A stretch of DNA of 64,000 nt from Ferrimicrobium sp. (GTDB taxonomy: Bacteria; Actinomycetota; Acidimicrobiia; Acidimicrobiales; Acidimicrobiaceae), in the NCBI RefSeq assembly GCF_027364955.1, contig NZ_DAHXOI010000007.1:62001-126000 (forward strand). The letters are read 5' to 3'. The notes under the pieces were generated by a model. That model ran no database searches. It was not told the origin of the DNA and saw nothing but the letters and a program-made list of their open reading frames with translations. The stretch's first letter is position 1; every line of letters starts with the position of its first letter. Of this stretch, positions 56,144-64,000 are shown piece after piece. The translations under genes were made by a program, and so were the position numbers.

Positions 56144-56157
56144 CATTGTGCACAATG
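56144..56157. promoter_or_regulatory. 14-bp perfect palindrome upstream of the GH30 gene
   Basis: CATTGTGCACAATG is self-complementary over its full length and lies about 95 bp upstream of the hydrolase start. A candidate repressor site; no cognate regulator is adjacent. Confidence 0.45.
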
Positions 56158-56250
56158 AGTGTGGAGCCGTACCTGGCGACGCGCGGATGTCGCCTGATGA
56201 GCGATCACGTGCGTGCCGATCGTCCTTGAACTGGCGAGCCATGGTCAACG

Positions 56251-57822
56251 GTGCCCACACTTCGATCAACTGAGGGACGCTCGCTAGGACGAAGGTTGGG
56301 GTTGGCTGGAGCCTTTCTCGCCTCCCTCGTCGCCGCCGTAGTCCTTGTACTCGATGTTGGCGTTACGTTGGCGCCCGTGACGGCGGTCTCATTGGATCAG
56401 CCACGTCAGGCCACCGTGGTGGGTGCTGTCGCCCCGAGTCCCTCACACCGGCTGGTCGGTATCGGCGCCTCGGGCGCGTGGTGGTCCGACCCTGCCTATG
56501 CGCTGGGGCCGCGTGATCGACGGCGAATCGGCCAGCTCCTCTATGGTGCGCACGGCTTGGCGCTTTCGCAGTTCCGCTTCAATATCGGTGGAGGCGGGGT
56601 TGGCGTTACCACCTGGTGGAAGGCACCGCCAACCTGGTACCAAGCCAATGGGGCCTTCAATTTCGGCACCGATAGTCAGGCGGTCTATTTCCTGCGCCAA
56701 GCCGCCAAAGCCGGGGTTCGCGATCTGGTCGGCTTCGTCAATGCCGCTCCCCCTGCCTTTACCTCTAACCATGAGAGTTGTGGGGGGACTCTCATGGCCA
56801 CAGCGATACCCGCCTACGCACTTGAGCTGGCCGAGACCGTCCAAGGGATCCATTCTCATTTTGGCGTTAAACTCTCCTACGTCTCACCCATGAACGAGCC
56901 GGTCGGTTCCCAGGCGTCCTGCCATCAAGAGGGGATGGCGGTTCCGATCGATGAGCGCGGTCCACTGGTGGTGGCGCTCGCTGCTGACCTGCGACGTTTC
57001 GCTCCGTGGTGCCACGTGATCGCTGACGAGTCCGCTTTTGTCGCAAACGGCTTTCTCACCAATACGTCGAAGTGGCTCAGTTATCCCGGCGCCTCGAAGG
57101 CGGTCGCTGCCCTGGCTTTTCATGGGTACGATTACCCAGACGCCGCGACTCTTCATCGCGTTCATCTCCTGGCCCAACATTTGCATCACCAGGTCTGGGC
57201 AACGGAGATCTGTTGCCATACTCCCAATGGGTTCGCCTATCAGTATGATCCCACGATGATCTCAGGCATCTGGCTCGCCGACACTATCTATAACGACCTG
57301 ATGGTGGCGGGAGCCTCAGCCTTTGATTGGTGGTTGGCGCTCTCTCCGGATCTCGGGTGCGATCCCGCATCGGACCCGACTTGCTTTGGCGACATCAACG
57401 CCTTGGGTCGCAATGACGGTCTGATCTACTTCGACCTCAATGGCGGTGCTAATGGCGATCATCACCTCTATCTCACGAAACGCTACTGGGTACTGGCGAA
57501 CTTCTCGCGCTATCTCCGCCCTGGAGCCCAGTTGTACCAGGTGGCGACCTCCGATTCTCGAATCAAGGCACTGGCCGCACGTGAGGGTGATCTGGAGGTG
57601 GTGGTCGCCATCAATCGTTCCCCAGAGGGAGCGCCGCCGATCCCCTTCGTTCTTGAGTTCCCAAATGGTTCCCCACGACTGGTGCCCGACTACAGCGTGG
57701 AGACCTCGTTCACTGCGAGCCTGCGACCGGTGGCGAATCCTACGGTGACTGGTTCGATCGTCGCGACGCTTAGTCAGCCTTTTAGCGTGACCACTTACGT
57801 CTTTAAACGCATGAGCAAGTAA
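56251..57822 (+). CDS. GH30-like secreted glycoside hydrolase
   Basis: A 523-residue protein with an N-terminal signal/membrane segment (about 17-40), a TIM-barrel and a C-terminal beta domain. VGIGASGAWWSDPA at the start of the barrel, QFRFNIGGGGVG, the acid/base glutamate E216 in PMNEPVGS and the nucleophile E319 in WATEICC fit clan GH-A family 30 (O-glycosyl hydrolase). The polysaccharide substrate is unknown; galactan- or glucan-type beta-1,6 links are common in the family. Start is GTG. It is followed 24 bp later by glmU, probably without functional link. Confidence 0.8.
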   Translation: MPTLRSTEGRSLGRRLGLAGAFLASLVAAVVLVLDVGVTLAPVTAVSLDQPRQATVVGAVAPSPSHRLVGIGASGAWWSDPAYALGPRDRRRIGQLLYGAHGLALSQFRFNIGGGGVGVTTWWKAPPTWYQANGAFNFGTDSQAVYFLRQAAKAGVRDLVGFVNAAPPAFTSNHESCGGTLMATAIPAYALELAETVQGIHSHFGVKLSYVSPMNEPVGSQASCHQEGMAVPIDERGPLVVALAADLRRFAPWCHVIADESAFVANGFLTNTSKWLSYPGASKAVAALAFHGYDYPDAATLHRVHLLAQHLHHQVWATEICCHTPNGFAYQYDPTMISGIWLADTIYNDLMVAGASAFDWWLALSPDLGCDPASDPTCFGDINALGRNDGLIYFDLNGGANGDHHLYLTKRYWVLANFSRYLRPGAQLYQVATSDSRIKALAAREGDLEVVVAINRSPEGAPPIPFVLEFPNGSPRLVPDYSVETSFTASLRPVANPTVTGSIVATLSQPFSVTTYVFKRMSK

Positions 57823-57846
57823 TCTAAAATTGGAGAGGAGGGCATA

Positions 57847-58944
57847 TTGGCGCTTCGTTATGCGATGGTCCTTGCCGCTGGCAAAGGAACACGAATGGCA
57901 TCTGAGAGGCCAAAGCCGCTCATGAAACTCTGTGGAGTCTCCATGTTGGGGCATGTGATGCGTGCGGTGCTCGGTGTTGATGAGCTTGAGCGTGTCGTCG
58001 TGGTGGTCGGCCATCAGGCTGACCTGGTAGAACGTGAGTTACGCGGAGCCACGCCCAGTGCCGCTGAGATTGTCACGGTGCGCCAGCCCGAGCAGCGCGG
58101 CACTGGCGATGCCGTGTCAGCCGGTCTCTCGAGATTGCCGGATCTGCTGCCCGGCGTGGGAGGATCAGGTTCGGAGGTGGTGATACTACCGTCGGACACT
58201 CCCCTGGTTACTGCGAGCACACTGCGCGAGCTTGCCAAAACCCATGCCCAGGCTGGCAATGCGGCGACGATTCTCACCATGGAGGTGGCGGATCCATCCG
58301 GCTATGGACGTATCGTTCGCACCGCTAAAGGCGCGGTGAGTGGTATCGTCGAAGACCGCGACCTCGTCGGTGAAGAGGTCGAAATTCGTGAGGTGAATAC
58401 GGGCATTTACCTCTTTGACCTAGCCGTGCTCCCGGTTGCCATTCGACGCCTTGCCCCGTCGAACTCGCAGCGAGAGTACTATCTCACCGACACCATCGGT
58501 CTGCTTGCCCAGGCTGGTTATCAGGTGGGGGTTATGCCGGTGGCTGATGCGCACGAGACCCAAGGGGTGAACGATTTACCACAGCTTGTCGAGGCAGAGG
58601 AGATCATGCGAGAGCGAATCCTTGCTCGACACCTCAAAGCTGGAGTGATGATGGTACGGCCAGAGACCATTACGATCGATGCCGAGGTGGAGATCGGCCG
58701 GGGGAGCACGATCTGGCCCAACACGCTGTTGCTTGGCCGCACGAGAATCGGCGACTCGGCGGAGATCGGTCCTGAGTCAAGTCTCCTCGACAGCGAGGTC
58801 GGGGACGGGAGTCGGTTGGTCAGGGTCGATGCCACTGGAGCAGTGATCGGTGCGTCGGTGCAGGCAGGTCCGTATGTGTCGATCCGCGAGGGAGCCACGG
58901 TACCAGATTACGCGGTAGTAGAACCCTTCTCTCTTTTGAAGTGA
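57847..58944 (+). CDS. glmU: GlmU-like UDP-GlcNAc pyrophosphorylase, short form
   Basis: A 365-residue protein. The N-terminal uridyltransferase domain is intact: LAAGKGTRM, KPLMKLCG, QRGTGDAV, and EVNTGIYLFD. The left-handed beta-helix begins near residue 255 but stops after only a few coils, ending in PFSLLK. Normal GlmU is about 450-460 residues and has its acetyltransferase active site in the missing part. It probably makes UDP-GlcNAc from GlcNAc-1-P but may not acetylate GlcN-1-P. Start TTG with GGAGAGGAGG upstream. It precedes prs, the common glmU-prs order. Confidence 0.85.
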   Translation: MALRYAMVLAAGKGTRMASERPKPLMKLCGVSMLGHVMRAVLGVDELERVVVVVGHQADLVERELRGATPSAAEIVTVRQPEQRGTGDAVSAGLSRLPDLLPGVGGSGSEVVILPSDTPLVTASTLRELAKTHAQAGNAATILTMEVADPSGYGRIVRTAKGAVSGIVEDRDLVGEEVEIREVNTGIYLFDLAVLPVAIRRLAPSNSQREYYLTDTIGLLAQAGYQVGVMPVADAHETQGVNDLPQLVEAEEIMRERILARHLKAGVMMVRPETITIDAEVEIGRGSTIWPNTLLLGRTRIGDSAEIGPESSLLDSEVGDGSRLVRVDATGAVIGASVQAGPYVSIREGATVPDYAVVEPFSLLK

Positions 58945-59139
58945 AGTAAGCGAACGGTTCAGCCGTTGGCTCCAGAGACCGATCAGAGTAGCGTGCGCAC
59001 GTTGGGATGGTGCTACGTCGACACGAGCGGGTGCGCACGATAACCTTCTTGGCCCAGGCAACCGGCTGGCTGTATCGAGGAGCGGGTACTATGGGTTGGG
59101 ATTGCGCGATTGTCGGTGCAACGAGGGAAGGAGCTTTAC

Positions 59140-60111
59140 ATGGAGTTGGTCCCAAGGAAGCGACTTGAACTCTTCTCGGGTCGAGCTCATCCTGAGCTGG
59201 CTCGCGAAGTCGCTGACCATTTGCAGGTCAAACTGGGCGAGCTGACGTTGCGCGAGTTCTCTGATGGTGAGATCTACTCTCGGTTCGATCAGTCGGTGCG
59301 AGGCAAGGATATCTTCTTGCTCCAGTCGCATGCTGGCCCGGTGAATGACTCGATCTTTGAGCAGCTCATTATGGTCGATGCGGCCAAGCGTGCCTCGGCA
59401 AAACGTATCACGGCGGTCTGTCCCTACTATGGGTATTCGCGCCAAGACCGGAAGGCCTCGGGGCGTGAACCGATCACCGCAAAGTTGGTGGCTGACCTAT
59501 TCAAGGCTGCGGGTGCGGATCGCATCATCTCTGTCGATCTGCACTCAGGGCAGATCCAGGGCTTTTTCGACGGACCCGTCGATCACCTCACCGCCACCCA
59601 GGTACTGACCGATTACCTGCGAGCCCAGGACGTCGGCGACTTAGTCATCGTCGCGCCGGATGCTGGACGGGTCAAGGTTGCCGAGCGTTACGCGCAGAAG
59701 CTACAGGCTGGTCTTGCGGTTGTGCATAAGAGTCGACCAAAGGGTACGGCGAATGTGGTGAATGCCCTCAACGTCGTCGGTGATGTTGCAGGCAAATGTT
59801 GTGTCATTGTTGACGACATGATCGACACTGCGGGGACGGTGACGGCCGCTGCTGATCTGCTGCTCGGTCGCGGTGCGAGCGACGTCTGGGTGATGGCAAC
59901 CCACCCCATCCTCTCGGGCCCTGCGATCAAGCGGTTAACCGATTCGAGCATCTCTCGGGTCATCGTTACCAACACCCTGCCATTGAGTGGCGATCGTCTT
60001 GTCGATAAAATTGAAGTTGTCTCGATCGCGAAGGTCATCGCCGACGCGATCGCCGCCGTTTTTGAGGACGGATCGGTCTCCGAGCTTTTCCATGGAGATA
60101 ACCTCTCCTGA
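59140..60111 (+). CDS. prs: Ribose-phosphate pyrophosphokinase
   Basis: A 323-residue PRPP synthase. It has ELFSGRAHPELA, FSDGEIYSRFDQSVRG, the flexible-loop region CPYYGYSRQDRKASGREPIT, SVDLHSGQIQGFF and the PRPP-binding loop VIVDDMIDTAGT. It makes phosphoribosyl diphosphate for nucleotide, His and Trp synthesis. The ATG at 59140 with GGGAAGGAG upstream is preferred over an earlier in-frame GTG-type start near 59110. Confidence 0.95.
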   Translation: MELVPRKRLELFSGRAHPELAREVADHLQVKLGELTLREFSDGEIYSRFDQSVRGKDIFLLQSHAGPVNDSIFEQLIMVDAAKRASAKRITAVCPYYGYSRQDRKASGREPITAKLVADLFKAAGADRIISVDLHSGQIQGFFDGPVDHLTATQVLTDYLRAQDVGDLVIVAPDAGRVKVAERYAQKLQAGLAVVHKSRPKGTANVVNALNVVGDVAGKCCVIVDDMIDTAGTVTAAADLLLGRGASDVWVMATHPILSGPAIKRLTDSSISRVIVTNTLPLSGDRLVDKIEVVSIAKVIADAIAAVFEDGSVSELFHGDNLS

Positions 60112-60170
60112 GAGTTGGCTAGCTGGAGCCGCTATGCTCTGTATGTTGTTTCCCACAAAGTGAGGTTTGC

Positions 60171-60695
60171 GTGGCAAAGGTTATTGCCTATGAAGGTAGA
60201 GAACCAGGAAGTGCGGAGAGTCGTCGTCTGCGCGCGGCCGGGAAGGTGCCAGCCGTGGTCTATGGCGGCACCACAAAGGTTCGGAATCTTTTTGTGGATG
60301 CCCACGATTTTGAGACCGCTCTTGGCCATCGGGTGAACGTCGGTGCATTGATGGAGCTTGAGGTGGCCGGCAAGGTCACCACGGTGCAGCTGCAGGAACT
60401 GCAGCGACACCCAGTTCGCCGCAGTCTCAGCCATCTGGACTTTCTTGCTATCAATGTCCGCGAGGAGATGGAGGCGACGATCGAACTTCGCTCGGTGAGT
60501 GAAGAACTTGAGATGGAAGAGCCGAGCCTTCGGGTTCGAGGCCATGTCAAGGATATCCCTGACTTTCTCGAGATCTCGCTGGAGATGCTCGATGAGGCTG
60601 AGACCTTCACCGCTGGACAGATCCCACTCCCCAAAGGGGTGGTACTGGTCAGTGACCCTGAGACCATCGTTGCTCGCCTGGCCGACAAGCTTTAG
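60171..60695 (+). CDS. rplY: 50S ribosomal protein L25 (long, CTC form)
   Basis: A 174-residue L25/CTC-type protein. The N-terminal 5S rRNA-binding domain has GSAESRRLRAAGKVPAVVYG and LQELQRHPVRRSLSHLDFL; a C-terminal beta domain (about 95-174) makes it the long form. Start GTG. It precedes pth by 18 bp, the usual rplY-pth pairing. Confidence 0.95.
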   Translation: MAKVIAYEGREPGSAESRRLRAAGKVPAVVYGGTTKVRNLFVDAHDFETALGHRVNVGALMELEVAGKVTTVQLQELQRHPVRRSLSHLDFLAINVREEMEATIELRSVSEELEMEEPSLRVRGHVKDIPDFLEISLEMLDEAETFTAGQIPLPKGVVLVSDPETIVARLADKL

Positions 60696-60713
60696 TCACC
60701 CATCCTGCGGGAG

Positions 60714-61292
60714 GTGAGTAAAACAGTTTTAGTCGTCGGCCTCGGTAATCCGGGCTCTCGTTATCGTGGCACCCGTCACAATATGGGTTTTGCCGTCGCT
60801 GATGCTTTGGCCAGCGACCTCGGCATTCTGTTGTCCCGTCGCCACCAGGGGTTAACCGGGACCGCACGCCTTGGGGAACAGACCGTGCATCTGCTGCTTC
60901 CCCAGACCTTTATGAATCACTCAGGTCTCGCCGTCGCTGAGTTTGTCCGCTATAGCCCCGTCGAGTACCCAGATGGTTTGATTGTCATCCATGATGAACT
61001 CGATCTCGAACCAGGAGTAGTTCGTATCAAGTTGGGGGGCGGTCTCGCTGGCCACAACGGGCTAAAATCGATTGCGCATCTCATCGGCACACAGAACTTC
61101 GTTCGCGTGCGGGTTGGCATCGGTCGACCTACGGATCAGTCTGCAGTCGTTGACTTTGTGCTCGCTCGCCCAAAGCCCGAGGACCGAGTCGAACTCGATC
61201 TTGCGGTGCAACGGGGTGTCGATGCAGTGCGTGACGTGATTGAGCTTGGCCCGGAGCGAGCGATGACCCAACACAACCAGCGGGCCCGCTGA
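60714..61292 (+). CDS. pth: Peptidyl-tRNA hydrolase
   Basis: A 192-residue enzyme that frees tRNA from stalled peptidyl-tRNA. Active-site N12 and H22 are seen in GLGNPGSRYRGTRHNMG. LLLPQTFMNHSG and DELDLEPG with GGGLAGHNGLKSI complete the signature. Start is GTG; the stop overlaps the mfd start by one base (TGATG). Confidence 0.95.
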   Translation: MSKTVLVVGLGNPGSRYRGTRHNMGFAVADALASDLGILLSRRHQGLTGTARLGEQTVHLLLPQTFMNHSGLAVAEFVRYSPVEYPDGLIVIHDELDLEPGVVRIKLGGGLAGHNGLKSIAHLIGTQNFVRVRVGIGRPTDQSAVVDFVLARPKPEDRVELDLAVQRGVDAVRDVIELGPERAMTQHNQRAR

Positions 61293-64000
61293 TGAGCTCG
61301 ACAGTGCTTGCCAAGCTGATGGAGGGTCTGGGAAAGAGGCTCGATCCCGAGCTGCTCGGTGCTGCACCTGCAGCGTCGGCGGCAATCGTGGCCCAAAGCG
61401 CACCCGGTGACCGCATGCTGCTTGTCGTGGCAGGTGAGGCCGAAGCCGAATCGATCGCCTATGACCTCGCTACGTTGGCGGATGGCTACCAGAGTTATTG
61501 GTTGCCAGCGTGGGACACCGTGCCCTATGAACGAGTCGCGCCATCGATGCGCACGACTGGACGTCGGTTGCGTGCCTTGGTGGCCTTGCAGGAGGAGTCC
61601 GAGTGGCCCGTGGTGGTGACAGCATCGGTGCGTGCTGCCCTGCAGCGCCTCGCCCCGAGCGCCCTTGGTCTTGTATGCGCTCGGCTTCGAGTTGGCGCGA
61701 AACAGTCGCAGGAGGAACTCATCGGCTTTCTTGTCCGGAGCGGCTATCTGCGAGAGTCGCAGGTGTCGAGCCCGGGCGAGTTCGCGGTCCGCGGGTCCAT
61801 CGTTGATATTTTTCCGCCAGATCAGGACAACCCGATCCGCGTGGACTTCTTCGATGACGAAATTGATCGTCTTGTCGCCTTTGATCCGACCTCACAGCTC
61901 ACGATTGCCTCCATCGAACACTGCGAGGTGCTTCCGGCAAAAGAGGTGCTCATCGACGACCCCTTGCGAAGGGGACTCAACGAGTTGGCCGAACAAGCCC
62001 CAGTCCTTCAGGACCGAATCAGCGAGTTGCTGGCGGGGACGAGTCCAGACCCGGTTGAGAGCCTTCTTCCGCTGTTGCTCGACCATGAGGCGACGCTCGT
62101 CTCAGACCTGCTTGGGGAGAACGACGTGCTGATCGTCGCCGGGGGCGCGCTACTTGAGGCTGAGTCGGTACGTATCGCCGCTGACGAGGAGTCGATGACG
62201 AGTGCGCTGGCACCGACATGGGGGATCGATGCAACGGACTCCACCACCGGCCTTCTCGCCCCCTTTGCGCATCTCCAGGCGAGTGCTGCGCGTCGGGTCG
62301 AGTTGCTCGATGGCGGTGTCGAGCCCCGACCCCTTTCGATCGATCACCGCGATATGGCGGGTTTTGTCGAACGCGTTGGTGCTCTGGTTCGTGGGGGCTC
62401 CCGAGTGATGGTGACCGCTGAGTCGCCAGCTCGCCTACGGGCACTCAACGCGACCTTTGCGAGCTTTGATCGGTATCCAGTGGTGCTCAAAAGGGAGGCA
62501 AATCCTCCTGAGGCAGCCGGTCTCTATCTTGTGGAGGGGATACGCCTCTATCACTCATTCGTCATCGAAGCGGCAAAGCTCGCAGTGGTGGCTGATGCGG
62601 ATTTGGTGCGACCGTTGGCCAACCCGCAGCCGAGGCGCCAACGTCCAAGAACGATCACCTCGACGTTGGATGATCTCGCCCCAGGCACCCTAGTGGTGCA
62701 TGAGACCTATGGTGTGGCGCGCTACGAGGGGATCGTCTCGCGATCCCTCGCGGGGGTCGAACGGGATTATCTCCTGCTTGAGTTCGGCGGGAAGGACAAG
62801 ATCTACCTCCCTTCCGATCAGACCGATCGGATCACCCTCTACGTCGGTGGGGAGAACCCCGCGCTCTCGCGACTGGGTTCAAAGGAGTGGAGTCAGCAGG
62901 TCAAGAAGGCGCGCAGAGCGGCAAATGAGGTTGCACAGGAGCTTGTCGTCCTCTATCAGAAGCGGCTGATCACCGCTGGTCATGCCAAGGAGCCTGACAC
63001 CGTTTGGCAGCAGGAGATGGAGTCGAGCTTTGGCTACGAGCTCACCCCTGATCAAGCCGTCGCCATCGAAGAGACCAAGAGTGATCTTGAGCAACCGGTT
63101 CCAATGGATCGGATGGTCTGTGGTGATGTCGGGTTTGGGAAGACGGAGGTAGCCATACGGGCGGCCTTCAAAACCATCCAGAGCGGGGCCCAGGTGGCGA
63201 TCCTTGTTCCGACCACGATCTTGGCCCAGCAACACTATGACACCTTCCGTGAGCGCTTCGAGCCCTACGGTGTCAAGGTTGGGTTGTTGTCGAGGTTCGT
63301 AAGTCCTCGCGAGGTCAAGCGCTTGAAGGAAGAACTACGTCTTGGCACCCTTGATTGCCTGGTAGCGACCCACGCGCTGGTCTCGAAGGAGATTGATTTT
63401 CGACGGCTTGGACTCCTTGTGATCGACGAGGAACAGCGCTTTGGTGTGGCGCATAAGGAGTTCTGGAAGACACGCCATCCGGATCTCGATGTGCTGACCT
63501 TGTCGGCGACTCCGATTCCGCGTACGCTGGAGCTCTCTCTGGTTGGAGTGCGTGATATGTCGCTGTTGCGGACACCACCGCTCGATCGTCAACCGATCTT
63601 GACCCACGTCGGCCCCGATGACGATGCGGCGATCTCAGAGGCGATTCGTCGCGAACTGATCAGAGGTGGTCAGGTGTTCTATGTCCATAACCGCGTGCGT
63701 GATATCCAGTCGATCGCGCGCAAAGTCGCCGACCTCGTCGGGACGGCGCGCATCCTGGTCGCGCACGGCCAACTCCCCGAACACGAGTTGGAGCGAGTTG
63801 TCGATGAGTTCTGGCATCGTAAGGCTGACGTTCTTGTCTGCACGACCATCATCGAGAGCGGGATCGACCTTCCATCGGTCAATACGCTTATCGTTGACCA
63901 TGCGGAGGATCTCGGGCTCGGGCAGCTCCATCAGCTTCGTGGACGGGTCGGTCGATCGGGGCAGCGAGCCTATGCCTACCTGTTCTATCCCCGGACCAAA
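61292..64000 (+). CDS. mfd: Transcription-repair coupling factor Mfd (5' part)
   Basis: 903 codons are open to the right edge; the gene continues beyond. The order is a UvrB-like N-terminal module with SPGEFAVRGSIVDIFP, the RNA-polymerase-interacting domain around VVHETYGVARYEGI, and the RecG-like translocase. The translocase has Walker A GDVGFGKTEVA, ILVPTTILAQQHY, the DEEQ box VIDEEQRFGV, LSATPIPRTLELS and QLHQLRGRVGRSG. It removes RNA polymerase stalled at DNA damage and recruits UvrA. Coupled to pth by TGATG. Confidence 0.95.
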   Translation, partial: MSSTVLAKLMEGLGKRLDPELLGAAPAASAAIVAQSAPGDRMLLVVAGEAEAESIAYDLATLADGYQSYWLPAWDTVPYERVAPSMRTTGRRLRALVALQEESEWPVVVTASVRAALQRLAPSALGLVCARLRVGAKQSQEELIGFLVRSGYLRESQVSSPGEFAVRGSIVDIFPPDQDNPIRVDFFDDEIDRLVAFDPTSQLTIASIEHCEVLPAKEVLIDDPLRRGLNELAEQAPVLQDRISELLAGTSPDPVESLLPLLLDHEATLVSDLLGENDVLIVAGGALLEAESVRIAADEESMTSALAPTWGIDATDSTTGLLAPFAHLQASAARRVELLDGGVEPRPLSIDHRDMAGFVERVGALVRGGSRVMVTAESPARLRALNATFASFDRYPVVLKREANPPEAAGLYLVEGIRLYHSFVIEAAKLAVVADADLVRPLANPQPRRQRPRTITSTLDDLAPGTLVVHETYGVARYEGIVSRSLAGVERDYLLLEFGGKDKIYLPSDQTDRITLYVGGENPALSRLGSKEWSQQVKKARRAANEVAQELVVLYQKRLITAGHAKEPDTVWQQEMESSFGYELTPDQAVAIEETKSDLEQPVPMDRMVCGDVGFGKTEVAIRAAFKTIQSGAQVAILVPTTILAQQHYDTFRERFEPYGVKVGLLSRFVSPREVKRLKEELRLGTLDCLVATHALVSKEIDFRRLGLLVIDEEQRFGVAHKEFWKTRHPDLDVLTLSATPIPRTLELSLVGVRDMSLLRTPPLDRQPILTHVGPDDDAAISEAIRRELIRGGQVFYVHNRVRDIQSIARKVADLVGTARILVAHGQLPEHELERVVDEFWHRKADVLVCTTIIESGIDLPSVNTLIVDHAEDLGLGQLHQLRGRVGRSGQRAYAYLFYPRTK

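Overview
The window looks like a chromosomal segment of an acidophilic, autotrophic actinobacterium, most plausibly of the Acidimicrobiia (Ferrimicrobium/Acidimicrobium-like iron oxidisers). This assignment is inference. It rests on a complete Calvin-Benson cluster with red-type form I RuBisCO and CbbX, a maleylpyruvate isomerase-type protein (mycothiol-linked family), an acid-type sedolisin protease, an exported cupredoxin next to two exported ferritin-like proteins, and a flavin-based ferric-reductase-like module. No rRNA, tRNA, CRISPR array or intact insertion sequence was seen.

Layout. 0-10.7 kb: a DapA-family aldolase, then a decaying region with an MMPL transporter remnant, an MntA/HepT module whose toxin gene is frameshifted, an intact MMPL exporter with a divergent TetR regulator, a large glycine-rich beta-helix surface protein, and a broken group II intron reverse transcriptase. 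10.7-15.2 kb: a small membrane protein, a ferric-reductase-like/FMN_bind/ApbE operon, a DyP peroxidase and a DoxX-like protein. 16-19 kb: an orphan LuxR-type regulator, and a SipW-type signal peptidase with its likely camelysin/TasA-like substrate. 19.3-31.2 kb: the carbon fixation cluster. On the minus strand it runs cbbR, class I aldolase, a small ORF, a NarL-type response regulator, a GAF histidine kinase, a transketolase-GlpX fusion and phosphoribulokinase. Divergently, cbbL, cbbS and cbbX are on the plus strand, with a perfect inverted repeat between cbbR and cbbL. A second camelysin-like protein converges on cbbX.

32-45 kb is accessory and loosely packed. It holds lipoproteins, an MDMPI-type protein, an ArsR regulator, a degenerate DHA2-type MFS remnant, an aldo/keto reductase and an MFS transporter. 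The last two lie on either side of a 1.8 kb insertion that carries a toxin-antitoxin-like pair and is bounded by direct repeats of about 510 bp. 45-64 kb is mostly housekeeping: an Mpo1-like protein, RmuC, a sedolisin, four corrinoid genes (cobI, cobU, cobS, cbiB/cobD), the cupredoxin/ferritin-like trio, an S9 peptidase, a GH30-type hydrolase, a short GlmU, prs, rplY, pth and the start of mfd, which runs off the right edge.

How the genes may work together. Aldolase, the transketolase-bisphosphatase fusion, PRK and RuBisCO supply most of the dedicated regenerative half of the Calvin cycle, under CbbR and possibly a co-localised two-component system. The ApbE module and the cupredoxin/ferritin-like trio are candidates for extracytoplasmic electron and iron handling. 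The S26B signal peptidase may process both camelysin-like proteins. The most unusual items are the transketolase-GlpX fusion, the structured leader in front of the camelysin gene, the cupredoxin-ferritin-like operon, and an L-x-TGPP plus membrane segment plus RRRR C-terminus shared by two surface proteins.
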